Positions 49,671 through 58,238 of a stretch of 64,000 nucleotides of DNA are shown here, one piece after another. Made by a program: the position numbers and the translations under genes. The stretch comes from Paractinoplanes toevensis. Its GTDB lineage: Bacteria > Actinomycetota > Actinomycetes > Mycobacteriales > Micromonosporaceae. Where the stretch lies: NCBI RefSeq assembly GCF_018332695.1, contig NZ_BOQN01000028.1, positions 1 to 64,000 of the forward strand, given 5' to 3'. Numbering within the stretch: position 1 is the stretch's first letter; every line of letters starts with the position of its first letter. Under the pieces are notes generated by a model. The model searched no databases, was not told where the DNA came from, and worked only from the letters and a program-made list of their open reading frames with translations.

Positions 49671-52375
49671 TGATCGGGCGGGAGAGCGAGCTGCGCCGGT
49701 TGGCGCGGCTCGCTTCCGCGCGTGAGCCGGCCGTCGCGCTGATCGCCGGCGAGCCCGGCATCGGCAAGACCCGCCTCGTGCACGAGCTGCTCGCCACCGT
49801 GCCGGCCGGCACCGTGGTGCTGGTCGGCCAGGCCGAACCGGGCTCGCTGTCCCGCCCCTACGAGGTGCTGCTGGACGCCATCGACGGCCGGCCCGAGGTC
49901 GACGAGGAGCAGTTGGCCGCCCTGGCCGACGCGCGGCGCAGCCCGGTCGAACGCCTGCACACCGGCCTGGCCATCCTGTCCGACCTGATCGGCGACTCCC
50001 GGGCCGTCGTCGTCTTCGAGGACCTGCACTGGGCCGACTCGGAGAGCGCGGCGCTGTTCGAGCGGATCGCCGACCAGCACGGGCAGCGGCTGCTCATCGG
50101 CACGTACCGGCCGGACGAGGTGAGCCGCCGGCAACCGGTCGCCGGTCTGCTGGCCCGGATGGAACGCCGGCACGTGGTCACCCACGTACGCCTCGATCGC
50201 CTCACCCCCGCACAGACCGCGGCGCTGCTGGCCGCGGCCACCGGCGCGCCGGTGGCGCTGCGCGCCGCGACGGCGCTGCACCACCGCACCGGCGGAAATC
50301 CCTTCTTCCTGGAGGAATTGCTGCGCGCCCTTCCCGGGTACGACGTGGAGGCGCTCGTCGAGCAGCCGCTCCCGTGGAGCCTCGCCGACGTGCTGCGCCG
50401 CCAGGTCGACGACCTCGAACCGGTCAGCCACCGCATCGTCGAGGCGGCCACCGTGCTCGGCCACCGCATCCCGTTCGACCTGCTCGCCGACGTGACCGGG
50501 GCCGGCGAGGACGAGTTGATCGCCGTGCTGCGCGACCTGGTCACCCGGGGCGTGCTGGTCGAGTCGGGCGAGGACGAGTTCGCGTTCCGGCACGCCCTGG
50601 TCCGCGAGGCGATCAACGACCAGATGCTCGGCCGCCAACGCCGTCGCCTGCACGAGGCGGCGCTAGACGTGCTGCTGCGTGCGGGAGCTTCGGACCCGGC
50701 GATGGTGGCGCACCACGCGCGTGGCGCCGGGCGGTACGACGACATGGTCGCCGCCGCCCGCAGCGGCGCCGCACTCTACCTGTCGATCGGCTCCGCCTAC
50801 CAGGCCCTCCAACTGGCCGAGATCGGCCTCGACGAGGTCCCCGACGACACCGAGCTGCTCGCCGCCGCCGCCCGGTCGGCCTGGCTGGCCGGCCTGCTCG
50901 ACGACGCCCTGCGCTACGCCCGGCGCTGGCGGGACCTCGCCGGCACCGCAGCCGACCGGGCCGAGGCGCTCTACCTGCTGGTCCGTCTGGCCTGGGAGAC
51001 CCGGGTCACCGACGAGATGCGCGCCGCGACGCAGGACATCGAGACGCTGATCGCGCAGCTCCCGCCGGGTGCCGGGCAGGCGCGGGCGATGACCGCGATC
51101 GCCCAGTCGGCCTACCTGCGCGACGACCTCGACGCCGCGCTGCTCTGGGCCGACCGCGCGCTGGCCATGGCGACCGAGTTCGACCTGCCGGACGTCCGGA
51201 TGACCGCGCTGCTGGAGAAGGGCGCGACGCTCGCCGAACGCTCGCAGACCGCCGCCGAGGGCCGGGAGATCCTGTCCGCCCTGGTCGACGAGACCGAGAA
51301 GGCCGGCGAGTGGGTCCTCGCCGCCCGGGCCCTCAACATCCTGATGTCGGAACCGCCCACCGCACCGGCCGAGTACGCCGAGATCCTGGAGCGGATGCGG
51401 GTCGACGCCGAGCGGGCCGGTTTCGAGTCGCTCGCGGTGGCCACCTGGTTCCAGGGCCGGGCCCGGCTGGCGGTGCGGGCCGGTGACCTGCGCGCCGCGA
51501 TCGACGCGCTGGAGGAGGGCCGCACGCTGGACCGCGGCTATCAACGCCGGGGCCGCTGGGCCGACTACCACGGCGTGTTCCTGGCCGGTCTCTACCTGGA
51601 GGCCGGCGAGCTGGACCGGGTCGAGCAGCTCATCGCCGACCTGGCTGCGCTGCCCAGCAACCCGCCGCCCGTCATCCCCAGTCTCACGTTCCACCTCGCC
51701 TGCCGCCGCGGCGATCTCCCGCGCGCCGAGGCGGCCATGGACGAGTTCGTCGAGGCCCTGGCCGACCAGCCCTGGCGCAGCGGCGAACAGGCCCACGACC
51801 TGGTCTCCGCCGCCCTGGAGATCGGCCTGCCGGCCGACCGGCTGGACCGGTTCGCCACCACGCTGCTCGACGCCGACGTCTGGGACGCCTACCGGACGCT
51901 CGTCGATGCCCAGCTCGCGGAGGCGCACGGCCGGCCGGCCGAGGCGCTGGCCGGTTACACGTCCATCGCCGAGGCCCACATCCTGTCCCCGTCGGTCCGC
52001 GGCACCGTGCGGGTGGGCGCCGCCCGTTGCCTGCTCGCCGCCGACCGGCGCGCGGAGGCCACCGCCGAGGCCGAGGTGGCCGCGTCCCGACTGGCGCAGT
52101 GGGGCGGCTGGCGGGTCACTCAGCTCGCCCAGGTCCGCGCCCAGCTGGGGATGGCGCCGGCCGGAGCGGCCGACGCGGTCATCGGCCCGGCCGCGCTGAC
52201 CCCGCGCGAGCGCGAGGTGGCGGTCCTGATCAGCGACGGCCTGACCAACACCGAGCTGGCCCGCCGCCTCTACATCTCCCCGAAGACCGCCGCCGTGCAC
52301 GTCTCCAACATCCTGCGAAAACTGGGCGTCTCCTCCCGCACCGAGGTCGCCCGCTTCGTCGGCGGTGTATCTTAA
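49670..52375 (+). CDS. Large ATP-binding LuxR-family regulator (LAL/MalT-like)
   Basis: 901-aa cytosolic regulator. The N-terminal AAA/STAND ATPase starts MIGRESELRRLARLAS, with Walker A AGEPGIGKTRL (~30-40) and Walker B AVVVFEDLHWADSESA. The ~500-residue middle is TPR-like and helical, and the C-terminal LuxR HTH is LTPREREVAVLISDGLTNTELARRLYISPKTAAVHVSNILRK. Such LALs activate secreted-enzyme or secondary-metabolite genes on inducer binding. ATG 49670 is chosen for the stop-start overlap with the upstream small gene; GTG 49667 and 49637 are alternatives. A palindrome overlaps its stop codon and precedes the CE2 esterase gene. Confidence 0.93.
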   Translation: MIGRESELRRLARLASAREPAVALIAGEPGIGKTRLVHELLATVPAGTVVLVGQAEPGSLSRPYEVLLDAIDGRPEVDEEQLAALADARRSPVERLHTGLAILSDLIGDSRAVVVFEDLHWADSESAALFERIADQHGQRLLIGTYRPDEVSRRQPVAGLLARMERRHVVTHVRLDRLTPAQTAALLAAATGAPVALRAATALHHRTGGNPFFLEELLRALPGYDVEALVEQPLPWSLADVLRRQVDDLEPVSHRIVEAATVLGHRIPFDLLADVTGAGEDELIAVLRDLVTRGVLVESGEDEFAFRHALVREAINDQMLGRQRRRLHEAALDVLLRAGASDPAMVAHHARGAGRYDDMVAAARSGAALYLSIGSAYQALQLAEIGLDEVPDDTELLAAAARSAWLAGLLDDALRYARRWRDLAGTAADRAEALYLLVRLAWETRVTDEMRAATQDIETLIAQLPPGAGQARAMTAIAQSAYLRDDLDAALLWADRALAMATEFDLPDVRMTALLEKGATLAERSQTAAEGREILSALVDETEKAGEWVLAARALNILMSEPPTAPAEYAEILERMRVDAERAGFESLAVATWFQGRARLAVRAGDLRAAIDALEEGRTLDRGYQRRGRWADYHGVFLAGLYLEAGELDRVEQLIADLAALPSNPPPVIPSLTFHLACRRGDLPRAEAAMDEFVEALADQPWRSGEQAHDLVSAALEIGLPADRLDRFATTLLDADVWDAYRTLVDAQLAEAHGRPAEALAGYTSIAEAHILSPSVRGTVRVGAARCLLAADRRAEATAEAEVAASRLAQWGGWRVTQLAQVRAQLGMAPAGAADAVIGPAALTPREREVAVLISDGLTNTELARRLYISPKTAAVHVSNILRKLGVSSRTEVARFVGGVS

Positions 52376-52384
52376 CCGGTTAAG
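52371..52384. promoter_or_regulatory. Perfect palindrome CTTAACCGGTTAAG before the CBM2-esterase gene
   Basis: 14-bp palindrome with a central CG, overlapping the LuxR stop codon and 43 bp upstream of the esterase start. LacI-family operators are palindromes centred on CG, and such sites control plant-polysaccharide hydrolases in actinomycetes. A sugar-responsive LacI regulator encoded elsewhere is a reasonable guess. Confidence 0.6.
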
Positions 52385-52404
52385 AGATCGATACATCTCG
52401 ATCT
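52385..52404. promoter_or_regulatory. Inverted repeat AGATCGA-N6-TCGATCT before the esterase gene
   Basis: Perfect 7-bp arms directly abutting the preceding palindrome and ending 22 bp before the esterase start codon. Could be a second operator or a leader hairpin. Confidence 0.4.
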
Positions 52405-52426
52405 GCTTTCTCCGGGAGGGATACCT

Positions 52427-53896
52427 ATGCGGCACGCGCGCTCCTCGTACCGGCCGGTGCTCGCGGCCACCGTCGCCCTTGCCGTCGCCGGCGGCGGCGT
52501 ACTGACCACCGCCCTCGCCGCGCACGCCGCGGCCGGCTGCCGCGCCGTTTATCAGGTGACGAGCCAGTGGCCGGGCGGCTTCGGCGCGACCGTCGACGTG
52601 ACCAACCTCGGCGATCCCCTCACCGGCTGGCGGCTGACCTGGTCGTTCGGCGCCGGGCAGACGGTCGGGCAGCTGTGGAACGGCGTGATCACCCAGACCG
52701 GATCGCAGGTCACCGTGACCAACGCCGGCTGGAACGGGGGTCTCGGCAGCGGTGGCACGGCCTCGGTCGGCTTCACCGGCGCGTGGACCGGCGCCAATCC
52801 CGCACCGAGCGACTTCGCGCTCAACGGCGTTCCGTGCACCGGCAACACCCCCAGCACGCCGCCGGCCGGCGCCCTCGACCAGGTCGGCACGGTCGGGCGG
52901 GTCCGGGCGGCCGGCAACGCGGTGCAGTACACCTGGCCGGGCACGTACTTCGAGGGACGGTTCCGGGGCACCGGCGTCGGACTGGTCCTCAACGACGCCA
53001 ACAACGACTACGTCGTCCAGGTCGACGGCGTCACCGTCGCCACCCTGGTGACGCCGGGCCAGCAGACGTACTGGGTGCGCAACCTGGCCGCCGGCGACCA
53101 CACCGTACGGCTGGCCAAGCGCACCGAAAGCCCGTACGCCGCCGGAGAGTTCGGCGGTCTCGTCGCCGACACCGGCGGCGCGATCCTGGCCAAGGCCACC
53201 CCGCGGGCCCGGCAGATGGAGTTCATCGGCGACTCGTGGACCGCCGGCTACGGCGACATGTCCACCACCCGCGACTGCACCGGCAACGGCGGCGTCACCC
53301 GCAACTCCAATGCGGACGTCACCTTCGGCGCGCTGACCGCCCAGGGCCTGAACGCGGACTACCAGATCAACGCGTGGTCGGGCCTGGGCATGGTGCGCAA
53401 CTACAACGGCGGCGGCACCGACAACTTCCGCACCTACTACGACACCGACCTGCAGGCCGTCTACAACAGCCAGACCTGGCCGGTGCCGAGCACCTGGCGC
53501 CCGCAGGTGGTGGTGATCGGGCTCGGCATCAACGACTTCTCCACGGCGCTCAACGCCGGCGAGAGGTGGACGACCATCGACCAGCTGGCCGCCGACTACC
53601 GCACCGCCTACGCGGCGTTCCTCGACAAGCTGCGCGCCCGTTACGGCAGCGACACGTTCATCGTCCTGACCTACCCCGACCTGTCCTACCAGACCACCGC
53701 GTTCGCCGACTCGGTGCAGCAGCTCGTCGCGGCCCGCACCAGCGCCGGCGACACCCGGGTGTCCGCCCTCTACTACGACAACAACGCCCTCGGCCTGGAC
53801 CTCCTCGGCTGCGACTGGCACCCGTCCCAGCACGACCACCGAATCCTCGCCGACACTCTGACCCAGCACCTGGCCGGCCTGCCCCTGACCTGGTAA
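52427..53896 (+). CDS. Secreted CBM2-containing SGNH esterase (CE2-type acetyl-xylan esterase)
   Basis: 489-aa secreted enzyme. The signal peptide (~1-36) ends AAHAAA. An N-terminal CBM2 spans ~37-140 (CRAVYQVTSQWPGGFGATVDV...GWRLTWSF; terminal Cys), followed by a short Thr/Pro linker. A CE2 jelly-roll domain lies at ~150-260 (YFEGRFRGTGVGLVLND). The SGNH catalytic domain follows, with nucleophile Ser ~270 in FIGDSWTAGYG, block III GLGINDFST and the Asp/His pair in CDWHPSQHDH. It is expected to deacetylate xylan or glucomannan bound through cellulose. CTCCGGGAGG precedes the ATG. The two palindromes upstream suggest sugar-responsive control. Confidence 0.92.
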   Translation: MRHARSSYRPVLAATVALAVAGGGVLTTALAAHAAAGCRAVYQVTSQWPGGFGATVDVTNLGDPLTGWRLTWSFGAGQTVGQLWNGVITQTGSQVTVTNAGWNGGLGSGGTASVGFTGAWTGANPAPSDFALNGVPCTGNTPSTPPAGALDQVGTVGRVRAAGNAVQYTWPGTYFEGRFRGTGVGLVLNDANNDYVVQVDGVTVATLVTPGQQTYWVRNLAAGDHTVRLAKRTESPYAAGEFGGLVADTGGAILAKATPRARQMEFIGDSWTAGYGDMSTTRDCTGNGGVTRNSNADVTFGALTAQGLNADYQINAWSGLGMVRNYNGGGTDNFRTYYDTDLQAVYNSQTWPVPSTWRPQVVVIGLGINDFSTALNAGERWTTIDQLAADYRTAYAAFLDKLRARYGSDTFIVLTYPDLSYQTTAFADSVQQLVAARTSAGDTRVSALYYDNNALGLDLLGCDWHPSQHDHRILADTLTQHLAGLPLTW

Positions 53897-54103
53897 CCCT
53901 CGCACCGCCGGCCCACGGGATACCGCCGACATCGGTGCAGTGTCCGGCTCTGCCTCCTACGCTCGGACGCGGAAAGCTCGCCGTGCCGTCACGTCTCCCC
54001 CGCGGTCGGCACAAAACATCCGAGGGTTCGTTCCGGTCAAGCCAGGCCTCGGGGCGCAGTGGGCCGGCCCCCGCAGCGCCCGCGCATCACAGTCGTGTCG
54101 ATA

Positions 54104-54134
54104 TGAGTCGATTGAGCTGTTGATCTGAGTCGAT
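54104..54134. promoter_or_regulatory. Direct repeat TGAGTCGAT x2 (22-bp period) before the fungalysin gene
   Basis: Identical 9-mers at 54104-54112 and 54126-54134, exactly two helical turns apart, ending 20 bp before the protease start. Candidate activator/repressor site. The rest of the 258-bp gap after the esterase gene shows nothing else recognisable. Confidence 0.5.
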
Positions 54135-54154
54135 GGCTTTGCCAGGCTGGCCGG

Positions 54155-56935
54155 GTGAAGACAGACCTCAGACGTACGCTCCTCGCCGGTGTCTCGGTGT
54201 TCGCCGTCGGGCTGGTCCCGGCCGCCGCGGGCACCGGGCCGGCGACGGCGGCACCGGCTGCATCCCACCGGGTCAACCCCGCTCCGGACAACTACGACGC
54301 TCGGCACGACCCGGCCACCGCCGGCACCCGGGCAACCCTGTTGGCGGCCAAGCCGTCGGCGGCGGTCAGCGGCATGCGCGCCGCGCTCGGCCAGCAGGGC
54401 ATCGTCGACATCGACTCGCTGACCGGCACGCCCCGGCAGGTGGCCCGCCTCGACGGCTTCCTCACCGGGCCGTCGCGGAAACCGGCCGAGCGGATCGCCC
54501 GCGACTACCTGAAGGCGCACGCCGACCTGTTCGGGGTGGACCCGGCGACGCTGAAGCTCGGCCGCGACTACCGGGACATCGAGGGCACCCACCACCTGAG
54601 CTTCCTGCAGCAGGTCGGTGATGTGCCGGTGTTCGGCAACGGCATCCGGGCCGACGTGGCCAAGGACGGCTCGCTCATCCAGGTGACCGGTTCGCCGGTG
54701 CGGCAGGTGCCCGCCGATCTGGGTGCGGCCAAACTGACCGGCGGCCAGGCGCTGGACACCGCCCGCAAGGACGTCCAGGAGACCGGGTCGACCGCCCGCG
54801 ACAGTGCGAAGCTGGTCGCCATGCCGACGGCGGGCGGGCTGCGCCTGGGCTACCAGACGCTCACCATGCAGACCGGCTACCTGCACGTCGTGGACGCCGC
54901 GACCGGCCGCATCCTCTACCGGCAGAGCCTCGTCGACCACGAGGCCGGCCCGGACGCGCTGGTGTGGGACAACTACCCGGGCGCACCGGCCGGCGGCAAG
55001 CAGCGGCGGGTCTCGCTCGGTAGGTGGCTCAGCCCTGCCGCGACGACGCTGCGCGGCAACTCGACGCACGTGTTCTCCGACCTGAACGACAACGACGCCG
55101 CCGACCCGGGCGAGGAGGTCGGGCCCAGTTCGCCGGGTCGCTTCGTCTACCCGCTGAAGCAGTTCACCGGTCCGATGTGCTCGGCGCAGTTCCAGTGCAC
55201 GTGGGACCCGGCGGTGGCGTACTCGTGGCAGGACAACCGGGCGATGGCCGCCACCCAGCTGCTGTACTTCAACTCGGTGTTCCACGACCACCTGCTGGCC
55301 GCGCCGATCGGTTTCACCCGCGCGGCCGGCAACTTCGAGGCCCGCGACGGCGACCAGGTCGAGGCCAACGACCTGGACGGTGCGAACACCGACAACGGTT
55401 TCCCGGACGCCAACCACGTCGACAACGCCAACATGGCGACCCCGCCGGACGGCACCCCGCCGACCATGCAGATGTACCTGCAGCCGGCCGCGAACACGAC
55501 GCCGGACGAGGACCCGTGGGTGCCGTCCGACACCGGCAACGAGGCCTCCTCGGTCTACCACGAGTACACCCACGGCCTGTCCAACCGCCTGGTCGTCGAC
55601 GCCTCCGGCGTCTCCACCCTGAACGGTCCGCAGTCCGGCGCGATGGGTGAGGCCTGGAGCGACTGGTACGCCTACGACTACCTGCAGAAGGAGGGCCTGG
55701 AGAAGGACACGAGGGCCCCCGGCGAGCTGGTGGTCTTCGAATACTCCACGGGCGGGGCGAACACCATCCGCACCGCGCCGCTGGACTGCGCGGTCGGCGC
55801 CCCGGCCGCGGTTTGCCCGGGCACGGCGACCGCGGGTTCCGGCGGGTACACGTACGGCGACTTCGGCAAGATCTCCCGGCGCGGCGCCGAGGTGCACGCG
55901 GACGGCGAGATCTGGGCGCAGACCCTGTGGGACCTGCGCACCAAGCTCGGTTACCGGCTGTCCGAGTCGCTGGTGACCCGGGCCATGGAGCTCTCCCCCG
56001 CCGATCCGTCCTACCTGGACATGCGCAACGCGATCCTGATCGCCGACCGTGTGGTGGCCGGCGGCCGGCACCAGAAGGACATCTGGAAGGTGTTCGCGAA
56101 GCGCGGCATGGGCTTCTTCGCCGCCACGGTGGACGGTTCGGACACCGCGCCGATCGAGGACTTCTCGACGCCGCCGGCGCCCGGCTCGGCCCGGGGCTCG
56201 ATCGCCGGCACGGTCACCGACCAGGGCTCCGGGCAGCCGGCCGCCGGGGTGGCGGTGACGTTCGGCGGGCACAGCTCCGGTTTCGCTGGTTCCTACGCCG
56301 CCGTGACCGACGCGAAGGGCCACTACGAGATCAAGAACATCTTCCTGGGTACGTATCCGAAGGTCGCGGCCAGCGGTGCCGGTTACGAACGACAGGTCAA
56401 GACGGTCACCGTGACCGCGAAGCCGAGCACGGTGGACTGGACGGTCCGGCGGGACTGGGCCGCGTCGCAGGGCGGGGCGCAGCTCGTCGACTTCAACGGC
56501 GACGACTACAGCGACTTCGGCTGCGGTCCGAACCAGGCGATCGACATGTCCCAGGGCACCGGCTGGAGCACCGACGCGGCCGGGCCCCGGTTCATCACGG
56601 TCCAGCTGCCGGGGGCGATCGACGTGTCGTCGATCGAGGTCAACCCGACCGGCAACTGTGGTGACGACCCGAGCGCGTCGACCGGCGACTACCGGGTGGA
56701 GACCTCGCCCGACGGCACCGCCTGGACGGTGGCGGCGAGCGGGCACTTCGGGCCGGCCGACCGGGACCGGGCCAACGCGGTGCCGCTGACCGCCGGAACG
56801 ACCGGTGTGCGATTCGTGCGGTACACGATGCTCGGCACCCAGGTGGCCGACGAGGGCGGTTCCTGCCCCGGCGATTACAGCGGCTGCTCGTACGTCGACA
56901 CCGTCGAGGTGGGGGTGTACGGCGCGAGCGCCTGA
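54155..56935 (+). CDS. Secreted fungalysin-type metalloprotease (M36) with C-terminal accessory domains
   Basis: 926-aa exported zinc protease. It has a signal peptide (~1-33) and an FTP/PepSY propeptide (~100-250; IARDYLKAHADLFGV, FLQQVGDVPVFG). The M36 catalytic core carries VYHEYTHGLSNRL (HExxH ~469) and the third ligand in GAMGEAWSDWYA. Two accessory domains follow: a carboxypeptidase-regulatory-like beta-sandwich (~685-765; GSIAGTVTDQGSG) and an F5/8-type-C-like domain (~770-926) with Cys pairs. GTG 54155 is the first start giving the signal peptide. It lies upstream of an I36-type inhibitor, suggesting a secreted protease/inhibitor pair. Confidence 0.94.
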   Translation: MKTDLRRTLLAGVSVFAVGLVPAAAGTGPATAAPAASHRVNPAPDNYDARHDPATAGTRATLLAAKPSAAVSGMRAALGQQGIVDIDSLTGTPRQVARLDGFLTGPSRKPAERIARDYLKAHADLFGVDPATLKLGRDYRDIEGTHHLSFLQQVGDVPVFGNGIRADVAKDGSLIQVTGSPVRQVPADLGAAKLTGGQALDTARKDVQETGSTARDSAKLVAMPTAGGLRLGYQTLTMQTGYLHVVDAATGRILYRQSLVDHEAGPDALVWDNYPGAPAGGKQRRVSLGRWLSPAATTLRGNSTHVFSDLNDNDAADPGEEVGPSSPGRFVYPLKQFTGPMCSAQFQCTWDPAVAYSWQDNRAMAATQLLYFNSVFHDHLLAAPIGFTRAAGNFEARDGDQVEANDLDGANTDNGFPDANHVDNANMATPPDGTPPTMQMYLQPAANTTPDEDPWVPSDTGNEASSVYHEYTHGLSNRLVVDASGVSTLNGPQSGAMGEAWSDWYAYDYLQKEGLEKDTRAPGELVVFEYSTGGANTIRTAPLDCAVGAPAAVCPGTATAGSGGYTYGDFGKISRRGAEVHADGEIWAQTLWDLRTKLGYRLSESLVTRAMELSPADPSYLDMRNAILIADRVVAGGRHQKDIWKVFAKRGMGFFAATVDGSDTAPIEDFSTPPAPGSARGSIAGTVTDQGSGQPAAGVAVTFGGHSSGFAGSYAAVTDAKGHYEIKNIFLGTYPKVAASGAGYERQVKTVTVTAKPSTVDWTVRRDWAASQGGAQLVDFNGDDYSDFGCGPNQAIDMSQGTGWSTDAAGPRFITVQLPGAIDVSSIEVNPTGNCGDDPSASTGDYRVETSPDGTAWTVAASGHFGPADRDRANAVPLTAGTTGVRFVRYTMLGTQVADEGGSCPGDYSGCSYVDTVEVGVYGASA

Positions 56936-56939
56936 GCCC

Positions 56940-56958
56940 GTGCAAACAATGTGCAAAC
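56940..56958. promoter_or_regulatory. Direct repeat GTGCAAAC x2 (11-bp period) before the I36 inhibitor gene
   Basis: Copies at 56940-56947 and 56951-56958, one helical turn apart, in the 79-bp gap between the protease and the inhibitor genes. May mark an independent promoter for the inhibitor and lectin genes. Confidence 0.4.
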
Positions 56959-57014
56959 CCGCGCTGTGACGCTTCCCGCACAACCGTAAGCACGAACACG
57001 GGGAGCTGAAGCAG

Positions 57015-57599
57015 ATGCGTAAGGCATTCCAAGTATTGATCGCGGTGGCGGTCAGCGGCATCATCGTCGCGGCCGGTGCTCAGCCCGCGTCGGCCGCCCT
57101 GGCCGACGCGGGCACCATCGAGAAGCAGGTTGCCAGCGTGCTCGACCGCACGCCCGGCGCCAAGCGGATCGACCGGCTCACCATCGAGATGAAGCCGGGC
57201 GTGTTCGTCACGCTCGAGGACCCGGCAGCGGTCCGCAAGGTCGGGGCCAAGGCGGCCGCGGCCGGCGGCATCGCCGACTGCGCCTTCTACTACCTGTGCA
57301 TGTGGGAGCACTCCGACTTCGTCGGCGCGAAAATCCACTTCACCCGGTGCGGCCTCGGCGTGGAGAACCTCGGGAACATGGCGTTCCCGCGCGGCGGGAC
57401 GTGGAGCGACAAGGTCTCGTCGATCATGAACAACCAGTCCAGCGGGACCTGGTCCGGGTTCTACGACTGGTATGTCGGCGGCGGCTGGGACGACCTGAAA
57501 TTCCTCAAGGCGTTCGGCTACTGGCGGGATCTGAGCAAGGACAAGGCCGACGACGGCTCCAAGATGAACGACCGCATCGACGGCGTGCAGGTGTGTTGA
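57015..57599 (+). CDS. Secreted peptidase-inhibitor I36 family protein
   Basis: 194-aa exported protein. The signal peptide ends ASA (~27). A ~55-residue linker/propeptide precedes a compact C-terminal domain with four Cys (DCAFYYLCMWEHSDFVG, TRCGLG, terminal VQVC). This fits the crystallin-like I36 family, whose founder SMPI inhibits thermolysin-type metalloproteases. GGGGAG lies upstream of the ATG. Being directly downstream of a fungalysin suggests it restrains that enzyme or competitors' proteases. The match rests on the C-x-F-Y-x-x-L-C-x-W pattern and the Cys count. Confidence 0.85.
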   Translation: MRKAFQVLIAVAVSGIIVAAGAQPASAALADAGTIEKQVASVLDRTPGAKRIDRLTIEMKPGVFVTLEDPAAVRKVGAKAAAAGGIADCAFYYLCMWEHSDFVGAKIHFTRCGLGVENLGNMAFPRGGTWSDKVSSIMNNQSSGTWSGFYDWYVGGGWDDLKFLKAFGYWRDLSKDKADDGSKMNDRIDGVQVC

Positions 57600-57601
57600 C
57601 C

Positions 57602-58195
57602 ATGAAGAAGGTCCTCACCGCCATGATCGCCACCCTCGGGTTGCTGCTGGTCGGCGCCGCGCCCGCGCACGCGGCCCCGGTGCCGCCGGACCCGAACCTC
57701 TTCTACACCTACATCAGCGTGCTCGCGCCGAACGGAGTGTCCAAGAAGGTCCTCGACATCAAGGACCGGTCACCGGACGAACGCGGGATCGCGCAGCTCT
57801 GGAACCTGATCCCGAACGACAGCAGCACCAACACGAACAATCCCAGCACTACCAACTGGAACCAGCGGTGGACCATCAAGCAGACCACCCAGGGTTCCGG
57901 CATCTACTACATCATCAACAAGTACACGAGCATGTGCCTGGACAAGTCGCAGGACACCCCGAACGCCAACGGCAACAAGGTCTACCAGGCCACCTGTCAC
58001 TGGCGGGCCAACCAGCAGTGGAAGGTCGAACACGTCACCGCTACCGACGACGATCCGAACTGGTGGTGGACCAAACTGGTGAACCAGGACGGCGGGCGGT
58101 GCCTGGACGTGCCGGGCGCCGACTTCACCGCCGGGAAGCAGCTGGTGGTCTGGGACTGCAACGGCAACCGCAACCAGCGGTGGAACATCTTCTGA
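57602..58195 (+). CDS. Secreted ricin-type beta-trefoil lectin
   Basis: 197-aa secreted lectin. The signal peptide is MKKVLTAMIATLGLLLVGAAPAHA. One beta-trefoil follows with NQRWTIKQ, MCLDKSQDTPNANGNKVYQATC, NQQWKVEH, RCLDVPGADFTAGKQLVVWDC and NQRWNIF as QxW-type repeats. It binds extracellular carbohydrate; ligand unknown. The start is 2 bp after the inhibitor stop, so the two are probably translated from one mRNA, with AGGTG inside the inhibitor's end serving as ribosome-binding site. It is followed by a strong hairpin. Confidence 0.92.
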   Translation: MKKVLTAMIATLGLLLVGAAPAHAAPVPPDPNLFYTYISVLAPNGVSKKVLDIKDRSPDERGIAQLWNLIPNDSSTNTNNPSTTNWNQRWTIKQTTQGSGIYYIINKYTSMCLDKSQDTPNANGNKVYQATCHWRANQQWKVEHVTATDDDPNWWWTKLVNQDGGRCLDVPGADFTAGKQLVVWDCNGNRNQRWNIF

Positions 58196-58206
58196 CCCAA
58201 CCGGGG

Positions 58207-58236
58207 AACCGGCCCGGGCACATGCCCGGGCCGGTT
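58207..58236. terminator. Bidirectional hairpin between lectin and SARP-like genes
   Basis: AACCGGCCCGGGCA pairs with TGCCCGGGCCGGTT in a 30-nt perfect palindrome-like structure (2-nt centre), 12 bp after the lectin stop and 3 bp from the convergent regulator's stop. Confidence 0.75.
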
Positions 58237-58238
58237 CG

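Noticed and set aside
50663..53932. Very long minus-strand open frame across the LuxR and esterase genes
   Set aside because: Spans two unrelated + strand genes with clear domains; absence of stops is due to GC bias.
53957..57064. Very long minus-strand open frame across the fungalysin gene
   Set aside because: Shadow of the M36 protease gene; Val/Gly/Arg/His-rich with no domain.
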